A stretch of 64,000 bases of DNA from SPDF01 sp963699825 (GCA_963699825.1 CAVOVI010000004.1:62001-126000); one strand, 5' to 3'; shown: positions 20,092-28,738, numbered from the stretch's first letter. Notes: a model not told the origin generated them from the letters alone. Translations and numbers: made by a program.

Positions 20092-20726
20092 GCTACGCGG
20101 TCAAGGAGATCTTCTACACCCTGCAGGGTGAGGGCGCCCACGCAGGGCGACCGGCGGTGTTCTGCCGATTCGCCGGCTGCAATCTCTGGAGCGGACGTGA
20201 GTCCGATCGGGCCGACGCCGTCTGTGACTTCTGCGATACTGAGTTCGTCGGGACGGACGGGCCGGGCGGTGGGAAGTTCGCCACCGCCGAGGAACTGGCC
20301 GCGGCGGTCAAGGCCGCCTGGCCCGCCCCGGCGGGCGAGGGCGTCCCGTACGTCGTCTGTACGGGCGGGGAACCGCTGCTGCAGCTCGATGACGCGGCGG
20401 TGCGCGCGCTGCACGCGGCGGGCTTTGAAGTGGCGGTCGAAACGAACGGCACACAACCGGCCCCGGACGGGATCGACTGGATCTGTGTCAGCCCCAAGGC
20501 CCAAGCCGAGGTGCAGCTGCGGCGCGGCGATGAGCTGAAGCTCGTCTATCCACAGACCACGGCGCCGCCCGAGGCCTTCGACGACCTGGAATTCACGCAT
20601 CGTTTCCTGCAGCCGATGGATGGACCGAAGCTGGCAGAGAATACTGCGCGTGCGGCGGCATACTGCCTGACGCATCCGGTCTGGCGCCTCAGCCTGCAGA
20701 CCCACAAACTCATCGGACTCCCTTGA
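20088..20726 (+). CDS. queE: 7-carboxy-7-deazaguanine synthase, radical SAM
   Basis: Rearranges 6-carboxy-5,6,7,8-tetrahydropterin to 7-carboxy-7-deazaguanine. The N-terminus KEIFYTLQGEGAHAGRPAVF is characteristic. The iron-sulfur cluster motif is the long-loop form C-x14-C-x2-C (CNLW...CDFCDTEF), known from some QueE proteins in place of CxxxCxxC. CTGGEPLLQ is the SAM-binding GGEP motif and ETNGTQPAPDGIDWICVSPK follows. At 212 residues it has the normal length. It overlaps queC at its start and the reading frame of the HD protein begins at its stop. Confidence 0.95.
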   Translation: MSYAVKEIFYTLQGEGAHAGRPAVFCRFAGCNLWSGRESDRADAVCDFCDTEFVGTDGPGGGKFATAEELAAAVKAAWPAPAGEGVPYVVCTGGEPLLQLDDAAVRALHAAGFEVAVETNGTQPAPDGIDWICVSPKAQAEVQLRRGDELKLVYPQTTAPPEAFDDLEFTHRFLQPMDGPKLAENTARAAAYCLTHPVWRLSLQTHKLIGLP

Positions 20727-20743
20727 CCCCCACCCCCGGTCCT

Positions 20744-21352
20744 ATGCACGGATACTCTGATCGCATCAACCACGCGCTGGCCTTCGCGGCCAAGCACTAT
20801 GGCACGGTCCAGGGGCCCGAGCGGACGATGGCCTACCTGGCCCATCCGGCTAACATCGCCATCATCCTGGCCCGGTACGGCTGCGAAGACCTGACGGTCG
20901 TCGCCGGCATTCTGCATCGCGTCCTGGAGGAGGCCACCCCCGCGGAGCGGAAGGAGCTGGAGGCCAAGGTGCTCGAGAAGTTCGGGCCCGTGGTCCTCGC
21001 CACGGCTTGCGACGTCCTCGAGCCGCGCCACGACGCCCTGGGCAGGCTGCGCGCCTGGCGCACCTGCAAGCGGGAGTTTCTGGTCCAGATTGCCGATGCG
21101 GAACCGCGGGGATTGGACATTTGCGCGGCCGACGAGCTGCACAATTGCGGCGCGGCGATCCGCGTGGTCCGCCGGCTGGGCGCCGAATACCTGCACGCCA
21201 GTCCCGACGCCTCACCCGCCGACACGCTCTGGTGGTTTGCCGCCATCGCCGACCACCTGGAGTCACGGCGGGAGTGGCGCAACCGCGGCATGCTTGAGGA
21301 ACTCAAGACGATGACCCGGGAACTCGCCGTCCTGCTCCAGCACGAGCGCTAA
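20744..21352 (+). CDS. HD-superfamily (Mesh1/SpoT hydrolase-like) protein with altered HD motif
   Basis: About 202 residues with the fold signature of small (p)ppGpp hydrolases: DRINHALAFAAKHY at the start, YLAHPANIAIILARYG, then AGILHRVLEEA and, later, CAADELHNCGAAIRVV. In active enzymes the fourth element reads HD with an acidic pair after it; here the Asp is Arg (LHR), while His and the following Glu pair remain. Catalysis may be lost or changed. I chose ATG 20744; an upstream TTG at 20723 overlapping the queE stop is the alternative. It probably shares the queCE transcript. Function inferred only from fold. Confidence 0.72.
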   Translation: MHGYSDRINHALAFAAKHYGTVQGPERTMAYLAHPANIAIILARYGCEDLTVVAGILHRVLEEATPAERKELEAKVLEKFGPVVLATACDVLEPRHDALGRLRAWRTCKREFLVQIADAEPRGLDICAADELHNCGAAIRVVRRLGAEYLHASPDASPADTLWWFAAIADHLESRREWRNRGMLEELKTMTRELAVLLQHER

Positions 21353-21379
21353 GTGCCTGCCCGGCAAAGGAGATGCACG

Positions 21380-21409
21380 TTGGCGGTGTAAAGACTCTCC
21401 CGGTATAAT
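21380..21409 (+). promoter_or_regulatory. Strong leaderless promoter of the GGDEF gene
   Basis: TTGGCG (21380-21385), an 18-base spacer and a consensus TATAAT (21404-21409) five bases before the ATG at 21415. The predicted start of transcription is at the start codon itself. Confidence 0.6.
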
Positions 21410-21414
21410 TGACT

Positions 21415-22752
21415 ATGGATCAATCGCCCCCCACCTCCTCGCTCCGTACGCTTCCCAGCGCGTTCGCAGCGGCCTGCCGGCTGTCCCGCAATGATGCGGA
21501 GCTGTTTGAGCGCTGCCGCGATGCGCTGGTCGGTCGTTTCAACTCCCCCGCCATCTGGTTCGACATCACCACCCCGGTCGGGGCGGTGCCGCGCATCGGC
21601 CCGGTTGAGGCGTTTGACACCGCCGTCGCCGTCGCCACGATCCGGAGCGGCGACACCGTGGTCGTCATCAGTGCTGGGCCGGATCTGGCGGAGCAGCTCC
21701 GTGCCGTTGCCCTCCCGCTCGCGCACGGTCTCTCGGTGGTCGTGGAATTGCGCAGCGTGCTCATGGAGCGCCAGTCCGCGCTCGACGATGCCACCTTTCA
21801 GCTCCGTGCGCTCCGCCAGGTCGCCCGGCTGCTCAGTTCGGTTCACTCATCGGCGGAGACCGAACAGCTCATCCTCGACTTCATGGCGGAGGTCTTCTTC
21901 ACCTGGTGGGCCTGCCTCCTGCGACCGAACGGCGACGTCTACGAACCCCGGATCTTCCGGTCGCTCGATGACCGCATCCGGCCGGCGCCCATCGACCGCG
22001 TCCTCCTCGACACCGGACTGCCGGCAGGCACTGGCGCCATCGGAGGTCAGGAGATCGCGCTGGCCGCATTGGCCCCTCCGACCACGGAGCTCGTCGTATC
22101 GCTCGACGCCGGTACCGAGCGCCTCGCCGTGCTGCTCTTGGGCCCCCGGCTCAACGACCGGCCCTACGGCACCGCCGAGCTTGATCTCGCCGGGACGCTC
22201 TCGTTCGCGGCCGCGATCGCGCTCAAGAACGCACATCTCGTCGAACAACTGCAGACCGCCGCCAACACCGACGAGCTGACGTCGCTGTTGAACCGGCGTG
22301 CGCTCGAGGAGCGCCTCGGTGCGGAGCTCGCGCGCTCCACGCGCCACGAGCTCGACACCACGATCCTCCTGCTCGACCTCGACAATTTCAAGCTGGTCAA
22401 TGACATCGGCGGTCACGCCGCGGGCGACGAGCTGCTCCGGGCGGTCGGGCAGCTGCTCAGGGAGCAGTGCCGTCAGCCGGACGTCGTCGGCCGCCTGGGC
22501 GGCGACGAGTTTCTGGTCTTGCTCCCAATGACGTCCCCGCGGGAGGCAATGGTGCTGGTGGGCCGGCTCCAGGCCTGCCTTGACGCCCTCGCTCCGCTCG
22601 GGCAGGGGCATCCGGTCGCCGTGAGCATCGGCCTGGCCGCCGCCCCCGGTCACGGGACGACGGTCGGGAGCCTGATGGCCGCTGCGGACGCGGCGATGTA
22701 CAAGGCCAAGCGCGCCGGCGGAAACCGCGCCGAGGTGGCTGGAGACTTCTGA
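21415..22752 (+). CDS. GAF-like/GGDEF diguanylate cyclase
   Basis: A 445-residue protein expected to make cyclic di-GMP. The C-terminal domain from about residue 280 is complete: TDELTSLLNRRALEERL, LLLDLDNFKLVNDIGGHAAGDELL with metal-binding Asp, GRLGGDEF (active-site GGDEF at 362-366), and AAADAAMYKAKRAGGNRAEV. No RxxD product-inhibition site is obvious before GGDEF. The N-terminal region (about 130-270) resembles a GAF sensory domain in layout but carries no diagnostic residues; the first 120 residues are unassigned. No membrane segment. The ATG has no Shine-Dalgarno and sits beside a TATAAT box, so the mRNA is probably leaderless. Confidence 0.9.
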   Translation: MDQSPPTSSLRTLPSAFAAACRLSRNDAELFERCRDALVGRFNSPAIWFDITTPVGAVPRIGPVEAFDTAVAVATIRSGDTVVVISAGPDLAEQLRAVALPLAHGLSVVVELRSVLMERQSALDDATFQLRALRQVARLLSSVHSSAETEQLILDFMAEVFFTWWACLLRPNGDVYEPRIFRSLDDRIRPAPIDRVLLDTGLPAGTGAIGGQEIALAALAPPTTELVVSLDAGTERLAVLLLGPRLNDRPYGTAELDLAGTLSFAAAIALKNAHLVEQLQTAANTDELTSLLNRRALEERLGAELARSTRHELDTTILLLDLDNFKLVNDIGGHAAGDELLRAVGQLLREQCRQPDVVGRLGGDEFLVLLPMTSPREAMVLVGRLQACLDALAPLGQGHPVAVSIGLAAAPGHGTTVGSLMAAADAAMYKAKRAGGNRAEVAGDF

Positions 22753-22770
22753 TCCGACAGGAGAGCAAGC

Positions 22771-23313
22771 GTGTCTGATCCCGAATTCATCCTGCTCGGC
22801 GACGCGGTCTGGATAGACTTCATCAATACCGCCCGCGGCCGAGATGCCGACCCGCCCGATGGGCTGGCAGACTCCGCGGCGTACCACCGATGGACCAAGG
22901 CGGAGAAGCTCGCCTCCGACGCCGACGACCTCCCGTTCGAGGAGGTGCTCGCCTTCCGCACTCGGCTCCTGTCCGTCGCTGCCGCCCTCGGGGAGGAGCG
23001 GCAGCCGCCGGCCCCCGCTGTCCACGAGATCAATCGCGTGCTCGCCCGCACATCCGGGCATCACCAGCTGACACGGGTCGGCGGAAGCTGGCAGCTGGCG
23101 TTTTCCCCACTCCGTGCCGCCACCGCGCTGGAGGCCATCGCCGGGAGCGCCGCCCAGACGCTCTCCGACCCGACCGTGCGGGTGCACAGCTGCCAGGCGG
23201 AACCCTGCTCCCTCTTCTTCATCGATCGCTCGCCCGGCCACGGCCGCACCTGGTGCAGTGCGGAGCCGGGAGCCCACACGGTGCGGGTCGATCGCCGCAG
23301 GGCCGTTCGCTGA
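22771..23313 (+). CDS. ABATE/CGNR-like zinc-finger protein with a degenerate CGNR motif
   Basis: A 180-residue protein resembling ABATE-CGNR regulators: an N-terminal helical stretch (GDAVWIDFINTARGRDADPP) and a C-terminal CxxxxC finger, HSCQAEPCSLFFIDRSPGHGRTWCS. In the family this is followed by CGNR; here the sequence reads AEPGAHTVRVDRRR, so the last zinc cysteine and the CGNR tetrad are missing, with a His nearby. No single-base shift restores a cysteine there. It may bind zinc with His or have lost the finger. A weak GGAG precedes the GTG start. The gene follows the GGDEF gene by 18 bases and the tandem kinase starts 19 bases later. Confidence 0.65.
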   Translation: MSDPEFILLGDAVWIDFINTARGRDADPPDGLADSAAYHRWTKAEKLASDADDLPFEEVLAFRTRLLSVAAALGEERQPPAPAVHEINRVLARTSGHHQLTRVGGSWQLAFSPLRAATALEAIAGSAAQTLSDPTVRVHSCQAEPCSLFFIDRSPGHGRTWCSAEPGAHTVRVDRRRAVR

Positions 23314-23332
23314 CCCGCCGCCTCCCGACCCC

Positions 23333-25096
23333 ATGGCGCTGACCGACCCCGGCCTCTATACCGAGCGCACGCAGGCCGCGCTTGGGCACCGCTATCGTCT
23401 GGACGAGATGGTGGCCGCCTCGCGGGAGCGGGTGCTCTTCCAGGCGTATGACCTGATTCTCAAGCGCCGGGTGAGCCTGCGGGTCAACATGTACCCGGAC
23501 AGCATCGTGCGGGACTGGTTCCTGCGCGAGGCCGAGGCGCTGGCCCAGCTGGATCACCCGGCGATCCGGCATGGCTACGACGCAGGCATCATCGGTGACC
23601 TCGCCTTCCGCACCGGCAGCTGGATTGAGGGCGAGAGCGCGCTCGACGCCTTGCAGCGTGGGCCGCGGCCGATCCCCACAGTGCACGCTCTGGCCCGGGA
23701 TATCCTCGCAGCCCTCGATCACGCGCACAGCCGCGGCATCCTGGTCCGGCGGCTCGTGCCCGGGTCCCTCCTCCTCGGCCCCACCGGCCGCGGTACCGTG
23801 ACCGACCTCCGGTACTGCAGCTACACCCTCTCCGCCATCCCCCCGGGCCACGAGCCGAGCGGCCTGGAGTTCATGGCGCCGGAGGTGCGCCACGGCGAGC
23901 GGGGGGATCCCGCCAGCGACGTCTTCACCGCCGGGGCGATCCTCTACTACGCGATCACCGGCCGGGAACCACCGATGGATGTACGAAAGGTGGAGCGCCC
24001 CTCCCTCCTCCGCCCGACCTGTCCAAAGGCCTTCGACCGGATCCTGATGCGCGCGCTGCGGGCGGCTTCCGACGACCGTTACCTGACCCCCGCCGAAATG
24101 CTGGAGGACTTTGCCTCCGATGCCGGGACGTACGAGAGCCCGGCGGTGTCGCCGGGCGAGCCGGCGCCCCTGCAGAACACCGAGCACTGGGAGAAGCGGC
24201 TCCGGCGGGCGCTGGGAGACGACTACGAGCTCTTCGAGGCATTGGGGGCAGGCGGCTTCGGGCGGGTCTACAGAGTGCGCGACCTCCATCTCGAGCGGGA
24301 GGTCGCCTTGAAGGTGCTGCACCCCTACCTGACCGCCGAGGCGCCGGTCGTCGAGCGCTTCCGGCGGGAGGCGCAACTGGCGGCGCGGCTCCACCATCCC
24401 AACATCGTGGATATCTACGACATCGCCGGCCGGGCCGGGCTCCTCTGGTACACCATGGAATACGTGCGGGGACCGAACCTCGCGCAGCTGGTGGATCGGG
24501 AAGGCCCCTTCCCGCTCGACCTCGTGCTCCAGATGCTGCATCAGGCGCTGCTCGCCCTGGCACACGCCCACGCTGCCGGCCTCGTCCACCGGGATATCAA
24601 GCCGGAGAACCTCCTGCTGGCCCCGGACGGGACGCTCAGGATCACCGATTTCGGCCTGGCGCTGGCGCTCCGCGGCGAAGGCAAGTTCGGGGGAGCCACC
24701 AGCCAGAGCGGCACTCCGCAGTTCGCCAGCCCGGAGCAGCTCCTCGGCGAGCGGGTGGATCAGCGGAGCGATTTCTACAGCCTGGCGGCCGTGGCCTACT
24801 TCATTCTGATGGGGGAGACCCCCTTTCCCGGGGGGACGCCGGAGCAGATCCTCGCCCGCCAGACCGCCGATCGTTTCCCCGACCTGCGGGCCAAGCGCCC
24901 GGATGTGCCGGAGGCGCTGGAACAGGTCCTCCAGCGGGCGCTCCGGAACGAGGTCGAGGCCCGCTACCCCTCGGCCGCGGAGTTCCTGCAGGCCCTGCAG
25001 CGGGCCATGGGGCGGAAGGTCCGGGAGCGCAGCGGGGAATGGGCCCGGGCGGCCGCCCGCTGGTGGCGGGGCGGGGGTTCCGGCGGCTCCTCTTGA
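23333..25096 (+). CDS. Tandem pseudokinase-Ser/Thr protein kinase
   Basis: A 587-residue protein with two kinase-like domains. Residues about 12-270 align with a kinase fold but lack catalysis: no glycine loop, the VAIK Lys is Arg (SLRVNMYP), the HRD region reads ILVRRLVPGSLLLG and DFG reads TDLRY, while the APE-like FMAPEV is kept. Residues about 296-570 are a complete kinase: GAGGFGRVY, VALKVL, VHRDIKPENLLL (about 418), ITDFGLAL (about 438) and ASPEQ. No membrane span, PASTA or sensor domain; the tail is basic and Gly/Ser-rich. By analogy with JAK-type proteins the first domain may regulate the second. The reading frame extends upstream into the previous gene, but the ATG at 23333 starts the conserved part. 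Confidence 0.88.
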   Translation: MALTDPGLYTERTQAALGHRYRLDEMVAASRERVLFQAYDLILKRRVSLRVNMYPDSIVRDWFLREAEALAQLDHPAIRHGYDAGIIGDLAFRTGSWIEGESALDALQRGPRPIPTVHALARDILAALDHAHSRGILVRRLVPGSLLLGPTGRGTVTDLRYCSYTLSAIPPGHEPSGLEFMAPEVRHGERGDPASDVFTAGAILYYAITGREPPMDVRKVERPSLLRPTCPKAFDRILMRALRAASDDRYLTPAEMLEDFASDAGTYESPAVSPGEPAPLQNTEHWEKRLRRALGDDYELFEALGAGGFGRVYRVRDLHLEREVALKVLHPYLTAEAPVVERFRREAQLAARLHHPNIVDIYDIAGRAGLLWYTMEYVRGPNLAQLVDREGPFPLDLVLQMLHQALLALAHAHAAGLVHRDIKPENLLLAPDGTLRITDFGLALALRGEGKFGGATSQSGTPQFASPEQLLGERVDQRSDFYSLAAVAYFILMGETPFPGGTPEQILARQTADRFPDLRAKRPDVPEALEQVLQRALRNEVEARYPSAAEFLQALQRAMGRKVRERSGEWARAAARWWRGGGSGGSS

Positions 25097-25196
25097 CTTG
25101 ACCGGGAATTATCGGGAAATTGTCCGGGCCACACCGGCAAGCCGTCCGGGACATCCTGTCCGGGCGTATGGACACACCACACTGGAGTTTGGACTC

Positions 25197-25406
25197 ATGG
25201 CACGTACAACCGGCACCGTGAAGTGGTTCAACGACGCAAAGGGTTTCGGATTCATCACCCCCGAGAGCGGCGAAAAGGACTGCTTCGTCCACCACACGGC
25301 AATTTCGGCTGAGGGCTTCCGCAGCCTCGCTGAAGGCGACAAGGTCGAGTTCGACATCGTGCAGGGTGCAAAGGGCCCCGCCGCCGAGAACGTCGTCAAG
25401 GTCTAG
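25197..25406 (+). CDS. Cold-shock protein (CspA family)
   Basis: A 69-residue OB-fold RNA chaperone. RNP1-type KGFGFITP and RNP2-type DCFVHHTAI are both present with the leading GTVKWFNDAKG. GGAG lies ten bases before the ATG. The gene has a 100-base leader after the kinase stop, with a TTGACT near 25093 and an imperfect hairpin around CCGGGACA/TGTCCGG (25146-25163) that could take part in temperature-dependent folding; this is only suggestive. A perfect 12-bp hairpin follows the gene. Confidence 0.95.
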   Translation: MARTTGTVKWFNDAKGFGFITPESGEKDCFVHHTAISAEGFRSLAEGDKVEFDIVQGAKGPAAENVVKV

Positions 25407-25433
25407 CTCCATCGAGCAGTGACCAAAACGTCA

Positions 25434-25460
25434 GCGGGCCGCTCCTGAGGAGCGGCCCGC
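25434..25460. terminator. Bidirectional terminator between csp and infA
   Basis: Perfect 12-bp stem GCGGGCCGCTCC / GGAGCGGCCCGC with loop TGA, followed on the plus strand by GTCGTTT. It lies between converging genes. Confidence 0.65.
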
Positions 25461-25491
25461 GTCGTTTGGTGGGGCTGGGGGATCCGCGGCC

Positions 25492-25710
25492 CTACTTGTG
25501 CCGGTAGGTCACCCGACCGCGGGTCAGGTCATACGGGGAGAGGACCACGCTCACGCGGTCGCCCTCGAGGACCCGGATCTTGAACTTGCTCATCTTGCCG
25601 GCGGCATACGCCAGAATCGAGTGGCCGTTCTCCAGCAACACCCGGTAGTTGCGATCGGGGAGGACTTCCGTCACCACCCCTTCCATCTCGATGCCTTCTT
25701 CTTTCGCCAT
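25492..25710 (-). CDS. infA: Translation initiation factor IF-1
   Basis: A 72-residue OB-fold factor that occupies the ribosomal A site during initiation. MAKEEGIEMEGVVTEVLP, RVLLENGHSILAYAAGKM and YDLTRGRVTYRHK are the family sequence. I chose the ATG at 25708-25710, which gives the standard length and has GGAG eight bases upstream; the frame continues to a GTG three codons earlier. It stands alone here rather than in the ribosomal-protein cluster. Confidence 0.97.
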   Translation of the reverse strand: MAKEEGIEMEGVVTEVLPDRNYRVLLENGHSILAYAAGKMSKFKIRVLEGDRVSVVLSPYDLTRGRVTYRHK

Positions 25711-25808
25711 CCAAGCCACTCCACTGTTGGGACACTCGCGGCCGGAACACCGGACCGCTGCGGGAACGCGAGGAATCTTGCCCCGCGGACGCCATTAAGC
25801 AACAACCC

Positions 25809-27524
25809 TCACGACCCGCCCAGGACCGCCAGCTCCTCTTCCACCAGCGCGACCAGCTCGCGGATCAGCTCCCGATCCCCCCCGAATCGGGCCCCCGCCC
25901 TCGCGTACATCTCCGGCAGCCCCACGGTGCAGCCGAGCGCCAGGGCCTCCCGGTAGTCCCGGACAGCGACGGCCTGGTCGGTCCGGCTGCGGCGCCAGAT
26001 CTGAAGCGCGCCGAGCTGGGCGAGCCCATACTCGATGTAGTAGAACGGGTAGAGGAAGATGTGCAGTTGCCGATACCAGCGCGCCAGACGCTCATCCTCA
26101 AGCCCCGACCAGTCGACCCCGGACTGGAACCGATCCCGGATCCGCTGCCACGCCTCGTCGCGCGCAACGGCATCGTGCCCCTGGCCGCTGGTGTAGATCC
26201 AGCGCTGGAATGCGTCCACGGCAGCCACGTGCGCCAGCGTCATCAGCACCTCCTCGAGGTGCTCGATACGGGCGAGCCGCAGCTCGTCGGGGGAAGCCAT
26301 GCCCCCCGGTTCGGCCAGATAGGGCGCGGCGAGCAGCTCCATCGTCATCGAGGCCAGCTCGGCCGACTCCGAGCCGACGTAGCGCTGCCAGACCAGCGGC
26401 TGGCGATGCGAGGCAAACGCGTGGAAGCTGTGCCCCGCTTCGTGCAGGAGGGTATTCACGTCGTCGAGCAGGCCGACGGCGTTCATGTGGATGAAGGGCC
26501 GCCCGCGGAAGTGCAGGGTCTCGCAGTATCCGCCGGGCGCCTTCCCGGCCCGGCTCTCCAGATCGAGCAGGCGCTCGCCGCGCATCAGGTCAAATTCAGT
26601 GCCGAGCTCGGGAGCCACCGCGTGGAACACCCGCGACGCCTTCTCGACCAACTCAGCGGAATCGCGGAATGGCCGGAGAGGCGGCCGGCCAGCGGGATCG
26701 ACGTCCAGGTCCCAGGGCCGCAGCACATCGAGCCCGAGGGTCACCCGTCGGCGTTCGAGAATGCGCGCCACTGCGGGGACCACCTCGGCCTCCACGGCGT
26801 CATGGAAACGGGTGACATCTTCCGGCGTGTAGTCGAACCGACACTTCGCGGCGTAGCTGTAGGCCTCGAAGTCCGCGAAGCCGGAGTTCCTGGCCACGCG
26901 CTGGCGCAACTCGTACATCTTGGTGAACAGCTCGGCGAGTTCGGCTCGCAGACCAATGTATGGCGCTCCCATCGTGCGGAAGGCGCGCTCACGGATGGTT
27001 CGGTCGGGGCTCTTCAGGAATGGGCCGATCTGCGGCAGCGTCCGGGTCTCCCCCTCCCACTCGACGGTAATCCCGCCCGTCAGGCGCTGGTACTTGGCGG
27101 ACAGCTCCTCCAGCTCGCTGAAGAGCGGGAGATTCTCCTCCCGGAAGATCTCGATCTGCGAGCGGAACCGCTTCAGGACCACATCGAGATCCGGCCGGTT
27201 GAACCCCGTTTCGAGCAGTCGCCGGGCGAGTCGCACCCCCTGCTCCTCCAACTGGGGGAAGATCTCCGCCGAAAACCGCAGGTGGGTGGCTTCCTTCGCA
27301 GGATCCCGGGTGTCGCCGGTGTAGGCGATCATCGCCTCCGCAGCCGCCTCCGTGACCAGTTCCTCGAGCCGCGACCACGCCGCCAGCCAGGGGCCGACCG
27401 AGTCCCCATCCAGCGGGACGCTGGCCAGCGCGTCGTACCAGGGATGGATGGCGTCCCAGCTCGCCTCGGCGAAATCAGCCGGGGATTCGGGAAGTACGGG
27501 CAAGGCCAGGGAACTGTGTGACAT
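25809..27524 (-). CDS. M3-family oligoendopeptidase (PepF-like)
   Basis: A 571-residue cytoplasmic zinc peptidase of the thimet/PepF family, which cleaves short peptides. The zinc motif HEAGH is in NTLLHEAGHSFHAF, with the third ligand Glu in SESAELASMTMELL downstream. The helical lid regions and the C-terminal FLYPFYYIEYGLAQLGALQIW are typical. No signal peptide. Its ATG shares one base with the stop of the MFS gene (TGATG), so it is the last member of the coupled operon that starts with the PIG-L gene. The frame is intact. Confidence 0.93.
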   Translation of the reverse strand: MSHSSLALPVLPESPADFAEASWDAIHPWYDALASVPLDGDSVGPWLAAWSRLEELVTEAAAEAMIAYTGDTRDPAKEATHLRFSAEIFPQLEEQGVRLARRLLETGFNRPDLDVVLKRFRSQIEIFREENLPLFSELEELSAKYQRLTGGITVEWEGETRTLPQIGPFLKSPDRTIRERAFRTMGAPYIGLRAELAELFTKMYELRQRVARNSGFADFEAYSYAAKCRFDYTPEDVTRFHDAVEAEVVPAVARILERRRVTLGLDVLRPWDLDVDPAGRPPLRPFRDSAELVEKASRVFHAVAPELGTEFDLMRGERLLDLESRAGKAPGGYCETLHFRGRPFIHMNAVGLLDDVNTLLHEAGHSFHAFASHRQPLVWQRYVGSESAELASMTMELLAAPYLAEPGGMASPDELRLARIEHLEEVLMTLAHVAAVDAFQRWIYTSGQGHDAVARDEAWQRIRDRFQSGVDWSGLEDERLARWYRQLHIFLYPFYYIEYGLAQLGALQIWRRSRTDQAVAVRDYREALALGCTVGLPEMYARAGARFGGDRELIRELVALVEEELAVLGGS

Positions 27525-28738
27525 CAGGCGCCTGCTGGATTGGGCTCGGCCACCGGACCGAGCCGGAAGGCCAGGATGCTGGCGAGGGCCACCGTGGCCG
27601 CTGCCATGTAGAAGGGCCAATTATGGCCGTAATCCTGAAATGCGCGCGTCGCCAGAATCGGTGCCACCACGCGGGCAATCCCCGCAAAGGTCTGGGCCGA
27701 CCCCATGACGGTCCCGAGTTCCGATTTGTCCGCGGCGCGTGACATCAACGCCGTGGTCGATGGGAACAATAATGCGGTTCCAATCGGCACAAAGGGGATG
27801 ATCAGGGCCAGTCCAAGGATGCTCGAGACGACCGGATACAGCAGCAGCCCCACGATCAGCGAGGCAGCCCCGAGACGCATGGCCCACGCCTCGCCGATCC
27901 GATCCACGATCGGCCCGAGGAAGATCGACCGCATGATCAGCGACAGCGCGCCGACATAGAGGAAGAAATATCCGATCGTCTTTTCCGTCACGCCATACTC
28001 CGCCCCGAGGAAGAGGGGCAGTACGGAGGTCAGGCAGGTGAACGCCAGCATCCCGACGGCGTAGATCCAGACCAGCCGGGCGACGGTCGTCCCCGGTTTG
28101 CGGAACACCTGCCATGCCGCGTGCCACACCGGCTTCCGCGATGGCGCGTGTTCGGCGCCGCGGCGGCTCTCCGGCAGGTATCGCCAGGCGAAGGCGACGT
28201 TTGCGAGACAGAGCCCTGCGGCCACGAATCCGGGCGCCTCCTTGCCCCAGTGGGCGGCGAGGGAACCGACCACCGGCCCGATCATGACCCCGAGCGACGT
28301 GGCCGCCGAGAGCCAACCGAGGGCCCGCGCCCGCCCGGCGGCTGGGATGGAGTCGGCCACGTACGCCTGAGCCACACCGGTCGTCCCGCCGCCGGCGCCC
28401 TGGATGATCCGGGAGAGGAACAACCACGTCACCGTATTGGCCAGGCCAAAGACCACGTAGGCGACCGCCGACGCGGAGAGGCCGATGAGGAGTGCCGGGC
28501 GCCGGCCGTAGCGGTCGGATACGCGCCCCCAGAGGGGGGCGGAGATGAGTTGCGCGATGGAGAACGAGGCGATGATCCACCCGATCGTCGCGTAGCTGGC
28601 GTTGAGGTTCTCGGCGTAGAACGGGAGGAGCGGCAGGACGATGGCGAATCCGATCATGTCCACTGCGCTCGCCGCGATCAGGACAAGCAGCTTTCGGAGG
28701 TCGGACTTGTCGAGTGCCGGCGAAACGGGCCGGCTCAT
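27524..28738 (-). CDS. MFS transporter, drug:H+ antiporter type (TetA/TCR-like)
   Basis: A 404-residue, 12-segment inner-membrane transporter. The loop 2-3 motif is present as GRVSDRYGRRPALLIG, the antiporter-type region reads RIIQGAGGGTTGVAQAYVADSIP, and the second half repeats with FLGPIVDRIGEAWAMRLG. Substrate unknown; this subfamily is often annotated as tetracycline/multidrug efflux, which the sequence cannot confirm. It overlaps the ABC permease stop by four bases (ATGA) and the M3 peptidase start by one base. Confidence 0.88.
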   Translation of the reverse strand: MSRPVSPALDKSDLRKLLVLIAASAVDMIGFAIVLPLLPFYAENLNASYATIGWIIASFSIAQLISAPLWGRVSDRYGRRPALLIGLSASAVAYVVFGLANTVTWLFLSRIIQGAGGGTTGVAQAYVADSIPAAGRARALGWLSAATSLGVMIGPVVGSLAAHWGKEAPGFVAAGLCLANVAFAWRYLPESRRGAEHAPSRKPVWHAAWQVFRKPGTTVARLVWIYAVGMLAFTCLTSVLPLFLGAEYGVTEKTIGYFFLYVGALSLIMRSIFLGPIVDRIGEAWAMRLGAASLIVGLLLYPVVSSILGLALIIPFVPIGTALLFPSTTALMSRAADKSELGTVMGSAQTFAGIARVVAPILATRAFQDYGHNWPFYMAAATVALASILAFRLGPVAEPNPAGA

